Source: Typha latifolia (Eukaryota > Streptophyta > Magnoliopsida > Poales > Typhaceae). From it: a stretch of DNA of 64,000 bases. The notes below the pieces were generated by a model. That model ran no database searches. It saw only the letters and a program-made list of their open reading frames with translations, and was not told the DNA's origin. Positions 37,705 to 50,224 of this stretch are shown one piece after another; the first letter of the stretch is position 1, and each line of letters starts with the position of its first letter. The stretch lies in NCBI GenBank assembly GCA_019914945.1, contig CM034103.1:11284001-11348000 (forward strand), read 5' to 3'. The position numbers and the translations under genes were made by a program.

Positions 37705-37898
37705 TTTTGACATAAGCTTCACACTTTGTCTACAGCTGGTCAGCAATTTAAAATAGAGCATCAAGCCCCTTTTGACATAAGCTTCACACTTTGTCTACAG
37801 CTGGTCAACAATTTAAAATAGAACATCAAGCCCCTTTTGACATAAGCTTCACACTTTGTCTACAGCTGGTCAGCAATTTAAAATAGAGCATCAAGCCC
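37705..37898. repeat. 65-bp tandem repeat, three copies
   Basis: Units start at 37705, 37770 and 37835, each beginning TTTTGACATAAGCTTCACAC. Units 1 and 3 are identical over about 64 bp, and unit 2 differs by two G-to-A changes. The array begins two bases after the right target duplication of LTR copy A, so the LTR landed at its edge. The near-identity implies recent amplification or gene conversion. Confidence 0.95.
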
Positions 37899-39110
37899 AG
37901 GGTACTAGAAATTCCCATGAGCGAAGAGCCTTGATTTAGCTTGCAAATTCCGTCAATCCAGTAGTCCAAGACACGAGCATGAGAATTCTCAAAAGCAGGA
38001 GGATTGAAGATTACTCACCAAGAATAACAAGTTAAAGAAAAAGACATACACCACCTTAAATCAGCAGCAGGGCATGAGAATTCTCAAAGCTAGGAGTAGT
38101 TGTGGCTTGCTGAGAGGGAAAGACGCCTCGGGCTTTTCGAAAAGGGAGAGGAAGAAGAGGAAGAAAAGAATGGGGAAGAGAGAAAGGAGGGTTCACCCCT
38201 CCTCTCGCCCGTCGGCTAGGGGAAGGGGGAAGGGAGCAAATAAACCTCATCGACGATGACGATGAGGGAAGATATCCATTCTAAAAGAGGGAAGACCTAT
38301 GGCAAACCAAATTCATGCACTACATGATTTTAAAGCATTTTCACTGCACCCTAAAAAGAGTGGGTAAAAATAGAAAAAAAGAGAGATTAATTTTGTTTTT
38401 TTAGTTTAATTGAGATTTTTAAAGGACATAAATATAAATATTAATTTTAGAGGGATATAAATAATAGATTTTGAGAAGGGTATTCTGTATACATGCAGGA
38501 AAAAAACTTGTGGTATGTAAGAATGAGAAGTAGAGTTGGATGTTGGAAAGTGGATTAATCTTCTTTGACTTCTCCGTGATTTAGTGGTACTTCGGGGTTA
38601 AATCAGAATTGGGGTCAGATCAAACACGTGTCGAAAAACAAATCAAAGCGAATATTCTCTTATCGATCATTTCTACGTGTACACCCATAGAAAATAGTAT
38701 GCGAAACATCCATCAATCGTCTGATTATACCATGGAACTGAACTGGACGAAGGATATAGAGAGCAAGACTCCAGCGTCCGCTTAAATATTGTCTATGCGA
38801 GGATTGGCGTTCGCTAAGGCGGAAGGTAATAGTTACCGAACGTGACGGGAAGCGGAGGAGGAGAGGGGTGGTTGGAAACGTGGAATTCCGAATTAAGGGA
38901 AACATTGTACTTTACACCCTATGTTTCGTGGTATTTGTAGATGCGAGTCGTACATTTTGCTTTTTAATTACCTAAAAAGATATACCTACGTAAAGGGAAT
39001 GCTAACATAAAAATCTAAAATATGTTTTTTTTTTTTAAAAAAATTCTTAAGACTTAAGAAGAGGAGTGCAGAGTGTGAAATATAATAAACACAAACTATA
39101 GGGTGTTAAA
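37899..39110. other. Intergenic DNA upstream of the DUF789 gene
   Basis: 'gcatgagaattctcaaa' occurs at about 37977 and again at about 38072, a short direct repeat. A purine-rich stretch follows at 38100-38240. No gene is supported; ORFs on both strands here are compositional. Confidence 0.4.
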
Positions 39111-39339
39111 TGCACTTTGTTCTACAAAATTACAAAGAATGGGAGGCGGAGAACCACAGTCGTCTTCTCAAACAAATCTCACCTCGTCTGTCCTCTCTCG
39201 GATCTAAAACCCCAACCCCCTCTTCACACACTCCCTCTCTACCCCTCCAAAACCCTAATTCGGATCGCCAATAGCGTCTTGAAATCGAGTTCTTTAAGTC
39301 AGAAAAGCTCTCCTATCTCTTCTCCGCATTCCAGCGTCA

Positions 39340-42300
39340 ATGGTCGGCTCAGGCGTCGCATCGTCATCTTCCCGAAGCTTCGGCGTCGATCGCTTCTACA
39401 GCCCTCCCGCCATTAGAAAGCAACTCGAGCAGCAGCAGCAGCAGCAAAAGCTCCAGAAGCAGCAATCGAAGCCCAATCCCGATAGCCGGATCGATTCGGA
39501 TGATGCCACCTCCAATCCCTCGGTGTCGTCGTCCTCGTCCTCTTCCTCTCTCTCCAATCTCGATCGGTTTCTTGAGTCCACCACTCCCACGGTGCCCGCC
39601 CAGTACTTCCCTAAGGTTCGTGGAGTGCGATATTGGAAGAAAGGAGCGAGCTTTCTCACCTTTCTTGCAGTCTTTTCTCGTTGTTGTTTGTTCTTGTTTG
39701 ATTTCATTTTCCGGAATTCGTGATTGCCTCAGACGAGCGCGAGAGGATGGAGGAGCTGCGATGTAGTGGATTCTCATCCATACTTTTGCCTTGGAGATCT
39801 ATGGGAGGCGTTCAAGGAGTGGAGTGCGTATGGAGCTGGGGTGCCCCTGGTGTTGAATGGAAGTGATTCTGTGGTTCAATACTACGTGCCATACCTCTCG
39901 GCCATCCAGATTTATGCTGACCCATCCAGGATCGTCTTGAGATTGAGGTAGGATATTTTTCCGATGAAAGCTACGATATTCACTCATTTGTACGTATCTA
40001 TCTGTTTTTCGCGGTTATAATTACATGCTATGTTAGGATTTGCAATTTAACCATAATAGCAAATCAATCCTGGAATGCACATCTTGATGTTAACCATATT
40101 CCTGAATTCTAGACACAATGTCCTTATCAATCTCTTATCCTTGTTGAGCTATAGGATCTAATGTGATGCAAGTACTTCAGTTTGATGCTTTTTGCAATTA
40201 TTGTAGTTATATAAGGAATGTCCTGATAGGAATCTGTATTCATGTCAATTGATTCATTATCAACAACACACTTTTCAGATGATGCACTAGCATTGCTTCA
40301 ATGATGCTCTCACCAATTCTCCTGAAAGGTCCACAAACTGTGAGCAAACATATTAATGACGAGAAAGCATTTTCTCTATGCTACTAATAATACTTGTCCT
40401 TGTTCTTCTATTCTGCCCAAGCCTTGCTGAGATAGATTAGAGAAGTAAAACACAAATTTGCTGATTTCGGCCCTTGTCAGTAAGAAGAAACTGAAAGTTC
40501 TGTGGCCTCCAGTACAATGATGGCCTTCTAGGAGGAACTATTTAGGATTTATCTAACATCAATCCTCCAGGAAGAGGTGCCAAAGTCCTTATAAAATAAA
40601 AGTTGAACGAAAGGAGTAAGTCCATTTGACCTTGAATTATGTACCGCGTAATTGCTATTTTGGCCTATAAAACAAGAGCAATGCATAATATGAAGGAGAA
40701 AGATCATATTTTTTATGTCAGATGTTGTCAAAGAGCTAAGTGGAGGGTAGTACCAATATCAATCAAATTATGTGAAAAGGCTGCTTGTCTGGAAAAAAAA
40801 ATATTGAAAGCCATTCTAGGAAGTCTCATTTCATAAAATTGGATGAAGACATATCCTAAGCTCTGTAACAGGCATCTGCAAATCGTGTCACCTGACCGTA
40901 TCATGATTTGCAGTTTCATTTTTTCTGCTCATCTAACTTGTAACACCTAGTCTACACCTGTCATCCCATTGTCATTGCTTGGAACATGATACATGCAAAA
41001 TGGAATATAAGTGCATGTCTCTAATCTTGACTTTGTGGGTTGTAACTTGCACTTAGAAAGAGAAAGAAAGTTTGTTGGCTTACTTCTCGACAGCTATGGT
41101 AACTAGCAGAGACATTCTATCGAAATTATTATTGAAGTTGGAACAAATGGTTTCTAGGAACATATATTTCCATATTTTATAAGTGTCTACATAGAATACT
41201 GGAACTCATAGGATACTATTTGGCGATTTTATGAATATCTGTCATATACTTCCTTTGAGTATGTATTATGATAAAATATAGATTCATCTATGACATTTTT
41301 AGTCTCTTCTTGGATACTTTTGAGAGAGGGATTTCTGATAATGATCAATGACAAGAGTTGTAATTGAAGTCAAACTGAGGAGGCTATTATATTTCATTTA
41401 CCATCTACAACAAGAGTCCTTGTATATGCACTAGGCTTGCTTGAACATGTGCATGCCATTGCTTGTTATTACTTTAAACAATGAACTGAGTTCCCTAATT
41501 ACCAATCTTGCCATTTTGACTCCATTTGCCTCAACATCCAACTATGATTATTGGCAAGATCACGGCATGAGGGATTGCACAATTATAAAATCCAATGGTT
41601 TTGAGAGAGGAAAAAGGCACACATTTGAGAATGTCTTAGCATCTATGTACCCATATCTCAAATCTGTGTCCATACTTCACAAGGTTGTACCGAATGGTGA
41701 CTTACGGGAGAAATCACAAAAGCTCTTCTCTCCACTGGGAACATCAAGCAATGCAGTATAAATGACCCAGGATTAGAAACATTACAATATTATCTAGTCC
41801 AAGTAGTATCCTGTTGGACCACATCCACCTTAAAATTCTTCCAATATATATCATACCAAAGGAGCTCCTCTTCTTTTGGATGAAAGCAAATATTTAATGT
41901 TTTGTAGAGGTTGCCAAGTTTGCTGTTTTGTTTTCTGAGAATGGGAGTGGAGTTATATTTAGACAACCAAAAAATCTAAAGATTTTATCTGTACATAAAA
42001 CAAGCATCAGCTATTTAATATTTATCTGAATTTAAAATTCACAGATTCTGCGAAAAGATTTTATATGGTAAGTGTAGCTTTGTTTAACCAAAAGCAAAGA
42101 GAAACATCAAGACATCATCTAGTATTATGTGATTATTAGAAGATATATATATATATACACACACAATTTTTTTTTGAGAGACTGAATGCTGAATGCTGAT
42201 ATAGGCCGAAGTAAAGATCCTTCACTCATTTTAAAGTAATGATGCTGTTGATGAGTTAGTATTGGCAAATATGTGACTTCTATGAGGACGAGAAATGACT

Positions 42301-43949
42301 TGTTCTCTTTTGATTTTCCTAGTATCAAAATAATAGAATTGAAAGCAGAAGGTTTCATATGATTGTTGTCAACTTTATATTGTTGTCAATTCACTCTATT
42401 CCTTATTTAAGGCGACCTGGAGAGGAAAGTGATGGGGAACCTTACCTGGATACTAGCAGTGAAAGCAGTAATGGGAGTGAGGCTGATCAAGCGAGGGAAA
42501 GAGATGCATCTTTGGGGACAACCTGCCACGTGAGTCAAGGAGGCTTCCACAATGATGATGGTGAAGCTTGTGCTTCGATGAGCCTTCCAATATTTGAGTA
42601 TCTAGAGAGGGATTCACCATATGGTAGAGAACCTTTGGCTGACAAGGCAAGTTTCTCTTCCACCTCTAAGAAATCAAGCTGTAAAGATGATCTATATGGT
42701 AATGCTTATTGTGCACATGTGCTCCAGATTTCAGTTTTGGCTAGTAAATTTCCAGATCTGAAGACCTACAGGAGCTGTGATCTACTGCCATCCAGTTGGT
42801 TCTCTGTTGCATGGTACACTTTACTCTTAAATAACATTATCTTCTTTTTGATTACCTGACTCTACAACTGCATTCTTTCGGGGATTGTTTACTACTCTTT
42901 GTATTTGCGATATTTACAAATTATGCATTATTTCTCAATGCATTTTCATGCTTTTGCTTCAGGTACCCAATATATAGGATACCCACAGGACCAACATTGA
43001 GGGATCTAGACGCCTGCTTCTTGACATTTCATTCGCTGGCCACACCTTCTAAAAGTAAGTATTTTATGTCACTTCCAGTGGTTAGAAAAATATCCATATG
43101 CCTTAGTTTTGTCTCTCTCAAATGACATTATAATCAAAAGTCCTTGTATATATCCATAACAAACTAAATGCGATCAAAGAAAAGAAAACAGAATGCCAAC
43201 TGCCAAGTATCATGGATTGTACTTTATGGAGATAAAATGGTTTCATAGATGCATTTCTTTTCTCTCAGATGAACTTAATAGCCTACTCATCTTGATAGTT
43301 TGTATCAAAGAGAAACAGATTGCTTCTTACATAATGGGAGTGCCCATTGTGTGCTCCATGTTTTTGAAGTTTGAAGAAAAATCGTTCTCCACATCATTGA
43401 AATTACAGATATGGTGGAATTGTTGCTGGAATGCTGGGCTTACCCTAGAAGAAACTCAATTAAAATGCACCTATTGCTTTGTTTCAATTTGTCCATCGTG
43501 CAGGTTTGCACAAAGGAAGCTAAGCCTTTAGTCCCAACTATTCAGAGCCTGCAATGTTACAAGATTTTCAAAATTCTCTTGAAAGATATATTTTGGAAAT
43601 TAAAAAACTGGTTTCTACTGTATGAGTAATGCTGTTGATGGCCATCCCTTAACAAAATATGTTTTGATTTCTCTCAGCAGATATCAGCGATATACATTCA
43701 GAGATTGCCGGCTCCCGCAGAGTTAGCAACATGAATGGCTGCATCAACATGTCCTCGAAATTGTCGCTCCCTATATTTGGATTGGCTGCATATAAGTTGA
43801 GGGGTTCAATTTGGATTTCTGATGAACAATATGAGCGGCAGCTAGCCAGCTCCCTACTGCAAGCTGCGGACAATTGGATTCGCCTTCTACAAGTTGATCA
43901 TCCAGATTATCGGTTCTTCATCTCACACTGCAACAAATTAAAGAGGTGA
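39340..43949 (+). CDS. DUF789 family protein
   Basis: Five exons join in frame: 39340-39615, 39733-39947, 42412-42813, 42963-43054 and 43681-43949, giving about 417 residues. The N-terminus has [15 protein letters not shown], a Gln run and a Ser run, then [21 protein letters not shown]. The DUF789 core follows: [35 protein letters not shown], then [36 protein letters not shown] and [15 protein letters not shown]. It ends with [12 protein letters not shown] and [11 protein letters not shown]. This order matches plant DUF789 proteins, whose biochemical role is unknown to me. Intron 2 is 2.5 kb. The exon 5 acceptor is a NAGNAG pair (43676-43680). Telo-box-like AAAACCCTAA lies at 39249, in the leader. 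Identity is firm at family level. Confidence 0.92.
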
Positions 43950-46108
43950 ATGCTACTCAGTTTTGTAAATGCCTCCAGTGAAATAATATATCCGTAAATC
44001 ACCAAATTTCTTCTATCGGACATGAAATAGTGTAATACTACTGAAATATCCACTATGCAATGTCCTGTATGCTTGTATGACCTTAGGTTTTCCTGCAGAA
44101 AACATCACTGGATGCGTACATAACTTATCTTTTGTAAGTATCTCTAGTTTAGAAGAGAATAGAACAAGTGTTTGACATGTTCCATGTTTTTCTACAAACT
44201 ATTTCTCTGGATTCTTCTGTCGTCCTAGTAATGAAATATTCCAGTTTTTGTTAGATAAATATTTTATCGTTCTTGTTAAATCATCCTGGATACAGTATGG
44301 GTCTATATATTCTCATATATAGCCATCTTAATTGCTATAATTTCTGGATAGATTCTTAGTTAACGATGCAATATTTTACAGCTTTTCTCAGAACCTGGTT
44401 TGAAATTGTACTGAACCAATATACAATTTTGCCTCTTAGTTTAATTCCAGGACAAAAGAACGAAAGTGAATCACAACTAGGCTTTGTTTTGTACAAATTA
44501 CACATTGAATTAACCAAACAGTTCCACTGGAAAACAATAAATGTTGCTTTAAATGATTACTTAGAACTTCCTCAATACTAAGTTGGTCAAATCAAATCCC
44601 TAATATTTCCACAAGAAATTCCTTAATTTAGAAAGATGACGTATGAGCAGAAAGCATATATAGTGCACATAATGAACTCTAGACTAGTAGAATATAGATT
44701 CTTTTCAGGTACACTAAATGGAAACTTCAGTATTAACTACCCCAAAAAGGTGAGGAGCTTTGGCTTTTGTTCCATAAGAGAATCTTGGAGTTTTTTTTTT
44801 TTTTTTCAATCTTGGACTTTTTGACCAAATTAATATTTACTAAAGTACTATACTAGTTAAATTTATTCTAAAATTACTATAATTTTGTCAACTTAGGGCA
44901 AGTTGAAAATCGATGTCTTGCCAGATAGCAGTTCTTCTAGCTAAATATATGTATATATAAATATATATTTATAGAAGGTTATGGAGGTGGGCAGAACTCC
45001 AGTAAAGCTCCCACCTTTGCCAAGTTTTCAGGCAACAAAAAAGATAAAGAGGCAGAGGAGGTTGTGGAAGTGGGTACTATAAAACAAGGCTAGATAAGAA
45101 AAAAAAAAGAAAAAAAGAGAACGCTCTCTCTCAGAGCATTTTAGCTTTCAATTTTTTTTTATTTTTTTGGATAATCCTTAATTTTCTACTCTGGCAAAAA
45201 TTATAGTAGTTCTAAAATAAGTTTAAACAAAGTAGTAGTTTAATAAATGTTGTATTAGTTTAGTGAAAAACTCAACGAATCTCCTCCACTCTCTCGTGGT
45301 ACGGCACACAAGGGCCTACCCAGTTATTGCATTCGAATGCCAGAACAAATTTCTCCAACCAAAAGAAAAAAAAAAGTAAAAAAAAAAAATCGTTTTTATC
45401 TTAGATGGAATTTAATTATTTCATTTGGAGAGAATTCAATTGATTTTTTTATCTAAAAATGAATTCTCTTGTTTGGAAAAGGATAAAATCCACCTACTTT
45501 TGTTATTTGGAACGAGGTAAGAATTTATTTCATTATATATATATATATATATAGATAATGAGAATCTTAAGCCAGAGAAATAACATCAACTACCAACCAA
45601 AAAAAAAAAAGAAAAAGAAAAGAAAAACTAATATGATCATAATAAATCTTTCAAGGAAGCTTCCTCCCTCCTCTTTTTGATGTTATTGCCATCCATTGGG
45701 ACATTCCGAGATCCGAAGCTATTAACACCGACTTTATTGTGGTGGTGGTCCAAACTGGATCGATCACTCGCCACTTTTCATCTTTAAAGATCGGCAAGGA
45801 ATGATTCAATCCGTCAGCATTCAAAGTTACAGTGGAAAGCAAGGCATTACGCCTTTCTTATCTTGACGCCGAATCCAAAGAATATAGAATTAGATCCTCT
45901 ACAGCCGCTGCTGCACAGAAACCCTTACGACCTGTTGCTTTGGCCAGTCAATGGCCTTTCCATGTACCCAAAATGCTAGGAGAAGATTTTATACACCCGG
46001 GGGCTGCAGCCGATCACCAGCCCATGAACTTTCGGCACATTATATCTATCTCTCTTTTCCAGCCATCAAAGAAATCTGGATTCCTTTTAACTCCTTTTGA
46101 ACTGGTAC
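43950..46108. other. DUF789 3' region and intergenic DNA
   Basis: The stretch begins with the DUF789 3' UTR, then A+T-rich DNA with homopolymer runs. Small ORFs at 45651-46113 on both strands have no recognisable domain. Confidence 0.4.
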
Positions 46109-46115
46109 TATAAAA
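46109..46115 (+). promoter_or_regulatory. TATA box before the small ORF at 46175
   Basis: TATAAAA lies 66 bp upstream of the ATG at 46175. A start site about 30 bp downstream would leave a leader of about 35 nt. It is the main non-coding support for that ORF being a gene. Confidence 0.4.
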
Positions 46116-46174
46116 GCAATTGGATATCTTTTCTTTGTAGCCAGAAGAAGCCCATAAAATAACTTCTCGGTAAC

Positions 46175-46417
46175 ATGAATGACACGATGGAGGCCTCCGA
46201 TGCATACCAGAGTGGCCCGGCGGCGGCGGTCGGCTCCTGGGCCGCGGAGGGCGGCGGTAAGGGAGCGCAGCACCCGTACTCCGGAGCCGTGGCTCAGAGA
46301 GTTCTGTTCGGGTCCGGGAAGCGCCGAACCGGCGGCCGGAGGGTGGTCGGCAAGGATGGAAAGTCGGCGCCGAGTAGGTTAAGCAAAGTGTCCGGCGCCG
46401 ATAATGCAGGTGGTTAA
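46175..46417 (+). CDS. Possible small protein of unknown function (80 aa)
   Basis: An uninterrupted 80-codon frame lies in a local GC-rich island within A+T-rich DNA. The protein begins MNDTMEASDAYQSGPAAAVG, is rich in Gly and Ala, and carries a basic stretch (SGKRRTGGRRVVGKDGK) before ending SGADNAGG. No signal peptide, membrane span or known domain is visible. A TATA box lies 66 bp upstream. Against it, overlapping frames of similar length exist on both strands (for example minus 46014-46502), as expected of GC-rich DNA. I do not recognise the family; it could be chance. Confidence 0.35.
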   Translation: MNDTMEASDAYQSGPAAAVGSWAAEGGGKGAQHPYSGAVAQRVLFGSGKRRTGGRRVVGKDGKSAPSRLSKVSGADNAGG

Positions 46418-46549
46418 TTCTAGCAAGTAGTGTGTATAATGTGTTAGTTTTAGTAGCAGAAAGCAAGGCCTCCTCTGTACTGTCATTTTGTACGGAGTTC
46501 ATATCTCCATATATAGCTAGTAAAATGGAGCAAATTCTTGAAAATTTAG

Positions 46550-46582
<33 letters not shown>

Positions 46583-47286
46583 CTTTTTCTTTTTTATCGT
46601 TTATTTATGGGGATGATGGCTTCCAAGTTCCAAGTTCCAAGTTCCAAACTAGGTGTTGGTGGAAATATTAGCATATTTAAGTTGGATGGATTAATTATGT
46701 GAAAAAGACTTGGCTTTCTCTTCATGCAATCCATACGTACGTAGCGTGACAAGCACGATGAAAGTAAAGGACGGCATGATCCCATGTAGCAAGTTCTAGA
46801 AAACGAGTCGTCCATTAGTGTTACCATCATACGAAGGGATTGGTCGGTTTGCAGCCTGAACCGCACGAATTTCCTACATCTTAATACTTGGCAGATATCA
46901 ATTAGCTCTGAGTTAAGAGTTTTCATTGCACACCTTGCATTATGTGTTTATTTCAGTTTAAGCCGTATATTTGTTTTTTTTTTCTCCACTATCTTTGATG
47001 TGATCCTTAAAAGTTACTTGTTTTTAGTCCAGAATTGTATAAGAATAGAAGCTAATATCTTTTTGGAGGGAATAAGCAACAATTACTTGGGTGGCCCTAG
47101 CTTTGGTAGGGTTTATCAAAAAAACTTTCTCCAAAAAGTTTTGTTTACTCGTGTTGACGAGCTTCCCATTCTCCTCTCCTAGCCAAAGTGGCTAGAGGAG
47201 GTGAGAGGCCTTCTCCACTCTTCCTCCCTCTCCCTACTAAAGCTTCTTCTTTATCTTCAACTATCGTCGACCACTTCCTATCGATT

Positions 47287-47335
<49 letters not shown>

Positions 47336-48107
47336 AACACCTCGCTTTAGGGTTTTTTGACTCTGTTCTTTTAATTTACCTTATTGTTGGGTTTAAGATG
47401 TTATAAGATTTTCTTTTAATTTCTGTTGTCCTAGTGGGTGATCTCCAATCTTTCTGATTCAAGGCTATTTGATCTTTAAAATTATTAGAGTTGTTCTTCA
47501 TTTTGATTCTCTTTTGTGCCGTCGAATTTGATACCTTATTTAATCATAGTATTGTTTATTGTAAGCTAAGTATGAGAATTGTGTTAAAGAAATATAATTT
47601 TCTTCCATGTCTGCTCTGTGTTAAATGAATTGTTGTAACTTTTGGATATTAATGGATTGATTTAACTAATAGCTCTCTTAAAAAAAATTTAGAGAAGAAA
47701 GCATAAATAATCAGATATAAATAACCACTTAATTTGTATAACATTATTGTACTCCTAGCTGAAGTATTAGATAAGATTTAATACTAATAATAGACACAAT
47801 TGTTATTAACTTGTACCATAAAGGAGTTGAATAGAGAGAGATGGATAACACTGACAAGTGACAAGCCAACCGAATGTGTTTTTGGTATCTTAGTAGAAAA
47901 TAAAAGAGTCTAATTAGAAATAGTAAAAAGACACGGGGTAAGCTGCAATAGACACAACACAAAATACACAACGTAGTAAATTCCTGCACACGGGGCTGCA
48001 GGACATCCGTAACAAATGCAAGTATTTCAGTTTCTCTTGCCTGCTAATCCGACAGCTACCCAACTCGTCTGTTAATGGCCACCTCCTTTATCTCGTCTCT
48101 CTCCCCT
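46418..48107. other. Intergenic DNA with CT tracts
   Basis: It holds (CT)n at 46550-46577, four TTCCAAG units at 46621-46648, and (CT)n at 47290-47332. No supported gene was found. Confidence 0.5.
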
Positions 48108-48130
48108 CTATTTATAACCCTAACCCTAAA
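48108..48130 (+). promoter_or_regulatory. TATA box and double telo-box of the DUF3511 gene
   Basis: CTATTTATAA at 48108-48117 overlaps TAACCCTAACCCTAAA at 48115-48130, only about 40-60 bp before the ATG at 48169. A start site near 48140 would give a leader of roughly 30 nt. Telo boxes are common in genes expressed in dividing cells. Confidence 0.55.
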
Positions 48131-48168
48131 AATCCTTACAACCAACCACGCCTCTTCTATCTCCCGCA

Positions 48169-48423
48169 ATGCGCGATCTAGAGGAGTATCGGAGGTCGCC
48201 GCCGCCCGCGATGTCGTCGTCGTCGCCTTCGTCGGGGAAGGTGGTGGTGTCCTCGTCGTCGTCGGGGTCGTGGTCGTGGTGGTCGGGCGACCCGGAGGCG
48301 AAGCGGCGGAGGAGGGTGGCGGCGTACAAGGCCTACGCCGCCGAGGGGAAGGTGAAGGCTTCGCTCCGGCGTGGGATCAACTGGGTCAAGATCCGCTGCT
48401 CCGGCCTCGTCCGTGGTTGGTGA
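48169..48423 (+). CDS. DUF3511 domain protein (84 aa)
   Basis: A single exon encodes 84 residues. The N-terminus (MRDLEEYRRSPPPAMSSSSP) is followed by a Ser/Val-rich linker. The C-terminal half is the conserved block WWSGDPEAKRRRRVAAYKAY, then AAEGKVKASLRRGINWVKIR and ending in CSGLVRGW. This is the hallmark of plant DUF3511 proteins, which are small and basic and of unknown function. The length and the position of the domain at the C-terminus are typical. The start codon is the first ATG after the TATA box in this frame; an ATG at 48075 is upstream of the TATA box and in another frame. The gene is GC-rich against A+T-rich flanks. Confidence 0.88.
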   Translation: MRDLEEYRRSPPPAMSSSSPSSGKVVVSSSSSGSWSWWSGDPEAKRRRRVAAYKAYAAEGKVKASLRRGINWVKIRCSGLVRGW

Positions 48424-50030
48424 TGCCCTCTTTTGCTCATTTCTTTTTTCCTTCTGGGGGGGAAGGGGAGGCTATTTGACCGAAATGCCCTCGTTTTCGG
48501 GAGTAATTTACGTGGAAGAGGATATGAATCGTTGTTGTATATTCCTTTCTTCTTTTTTAATGATTTTCTTTGTTCTCTTTTTCTTTGATTTTATTTTAAA
48601 AAAGGTGTTTGTATTGTATCATTCATACATGCATCATAGATTCAGGAATCAACCGATCCATTTGATTCTAAAATTTTTAAGATCTTTGTGTAATCGGATT
48701 GTTTTGCATTCTTGTAGATTGTATGTATATGAATTGATTGATATTTGGAGATTGGGGGATTCAAACTTTTTTTTTAACTTTCTTTCCTCTTTCTCTATAG
48801 AAATTATGAACTAAACTTATACAACTTGCGATATATATATATATTTTATTTTATTTTTTGAGATAGCCAGAGACTTTTAAGCCAGCTGTTGCCTACCATA
48901 ATCTCTACTATGATCTAGCCCAAACTTTTAAGCCAGCTGTGGGCTACTATAATCTCTACTAGCATAGCATTGCAACGCAAATTAGGAAGAAAACGTAGAA
49001 TCAGGTGATCATCCAACAAGGCGTGCCCTAATCGCCTTTTTTTTAAAAAAAAAAATTAAGAAGAAAATATACAATTAAGCCTAGAGAGATGTTCGTTCTT
49101 TCTTTCTTTTTATATTATTGTTATTATTATTTATTATTTCTTTCTAGAGTTCCGCTTAATGTAGGCTCTCCATGGAGCTTCGACAAGGAGTAGCAAGACC
49201 TAGCACATTCCACACAACACACAAACCTATCCGAGGCTATCGATAGTGATTGAATTCGCAACTATGGCCAACAGTCAGGGAGATAGGACTCCTAGTCACA
49301 GCCACGGGTGAGCAAAGGACGCTACCGAGGGCTTCATCGCGAGGAGACAAAGGTTCCCAGTCAGGTGATAAGGGGAAACGCAGACGAGATTAGCTAGAAA
49401 AGAATTTAAAAGCCAACAAGGAGAGGCTATCAAGTATAGCCTCAACCGAGGGGAGAAACTACTCATTAGAGATACCACTAGCAAGGGGACAATAAGGAGA
49501 TGCTGTCAAGTTCATGGACCGACCAATTTTCTGATGGGACTAAAACATAAGAAAGAAAAGGGAAATAATTAACTAGGTCATTAAACTAAAATTAATTTAA
49601 AGAAGACGTAGATGACCGGGGATGCAGATCACAGGATCGAAGTTACAATTTGAATCCTGTTCTATTAGCTTGGCTTAAGAGCAAAGTTATGGAGACATAA
49701 AAAAAAACAATATATATGTCCCCTTGTCGACAAATTCTTTTTCTTTCTGTGAAATATATGTTTTATTTTATCAAATTTTATGTACTAGGTCATTCAATAA
49801 TTGAGAAGGCCTAACAACATAGTAGTAAAAGTTAGAACTATTTTTTATGTAGTAGTCACAAAGATGAAAGTAACGGGATGACAAATGTAACTAATAATAA
49901 TTAAGTAAAAACTTTAATTTGCATTTTTTTCCTTTAAAAAAACTTTAGTGCGCGTAAAAAGAAAGTTGAAATAATCCACTGCGATTAGTTTATCTTCCTG
50001 TTATAAAAATAATATAAAGCTCATATATTA
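48424..50030. other. DUF3511 3' UTR and intergenic DNA
   Basis: A 51-bp tandem duplication starts at 48873 and 48924 ('acttttaagccagctg'). The rest is A+T-rich, with an unassigned stretch at 49150-49520 that may be an old repeat. No gene is supported. Confidence 0.45.
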
Positions 50031-50035
50031 GCGGG

Positions 50036-50078
<43 letters not shown>

Positions 50079-50103
50079 GCGTGTTCGATCCACGCTCACC
50101 GCA
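50031..50103 (+). tRNA. tRNA-Phe(GAA): tRNA-Phe (GAA)
   Basis: A complete 73-nt plant tRNA-Phe starts GCGGGGATAGCTCAGTTGGG. It has an A box (TAGCTCAGTTGG), the anticodon loop ACTGAAGAT with anticodon GAA, and a B box (GTTCGATCC), and ends CACCGCA. The acceptor stem pairs except for the G5-A68 position, which I recall as normal in plant tRNA-Phe. There is no intron, and the CCA is not encoded. A T-rich stretch (ATTTATTTTGTTTT) follows and would serve as the Pol III terminator. The tRNA ends about 120 bp before the likely first exon of the prefoldin gene. Confidence 0.97.
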
Positions 50104-50224
50104 ATTTATTTTGTTTTAATTCTCATCATATTATTCAAATCTATTTAAACATAATAAATAACTCTTCTCTATTTCCTATCCTCTAATTAGACTAATTAGA
50201 AGGTTATTTTTGTCTCTACGGCTC

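Noticed and set aside
46014..46502. 162-aa minus-strand ORF
   Set aside because: It overlaps the GC-rich island, has Arg/Pro-rich compositional sequence, no domain and no promoter on that strand. The plus-strand frame has a better-placed TATA box.
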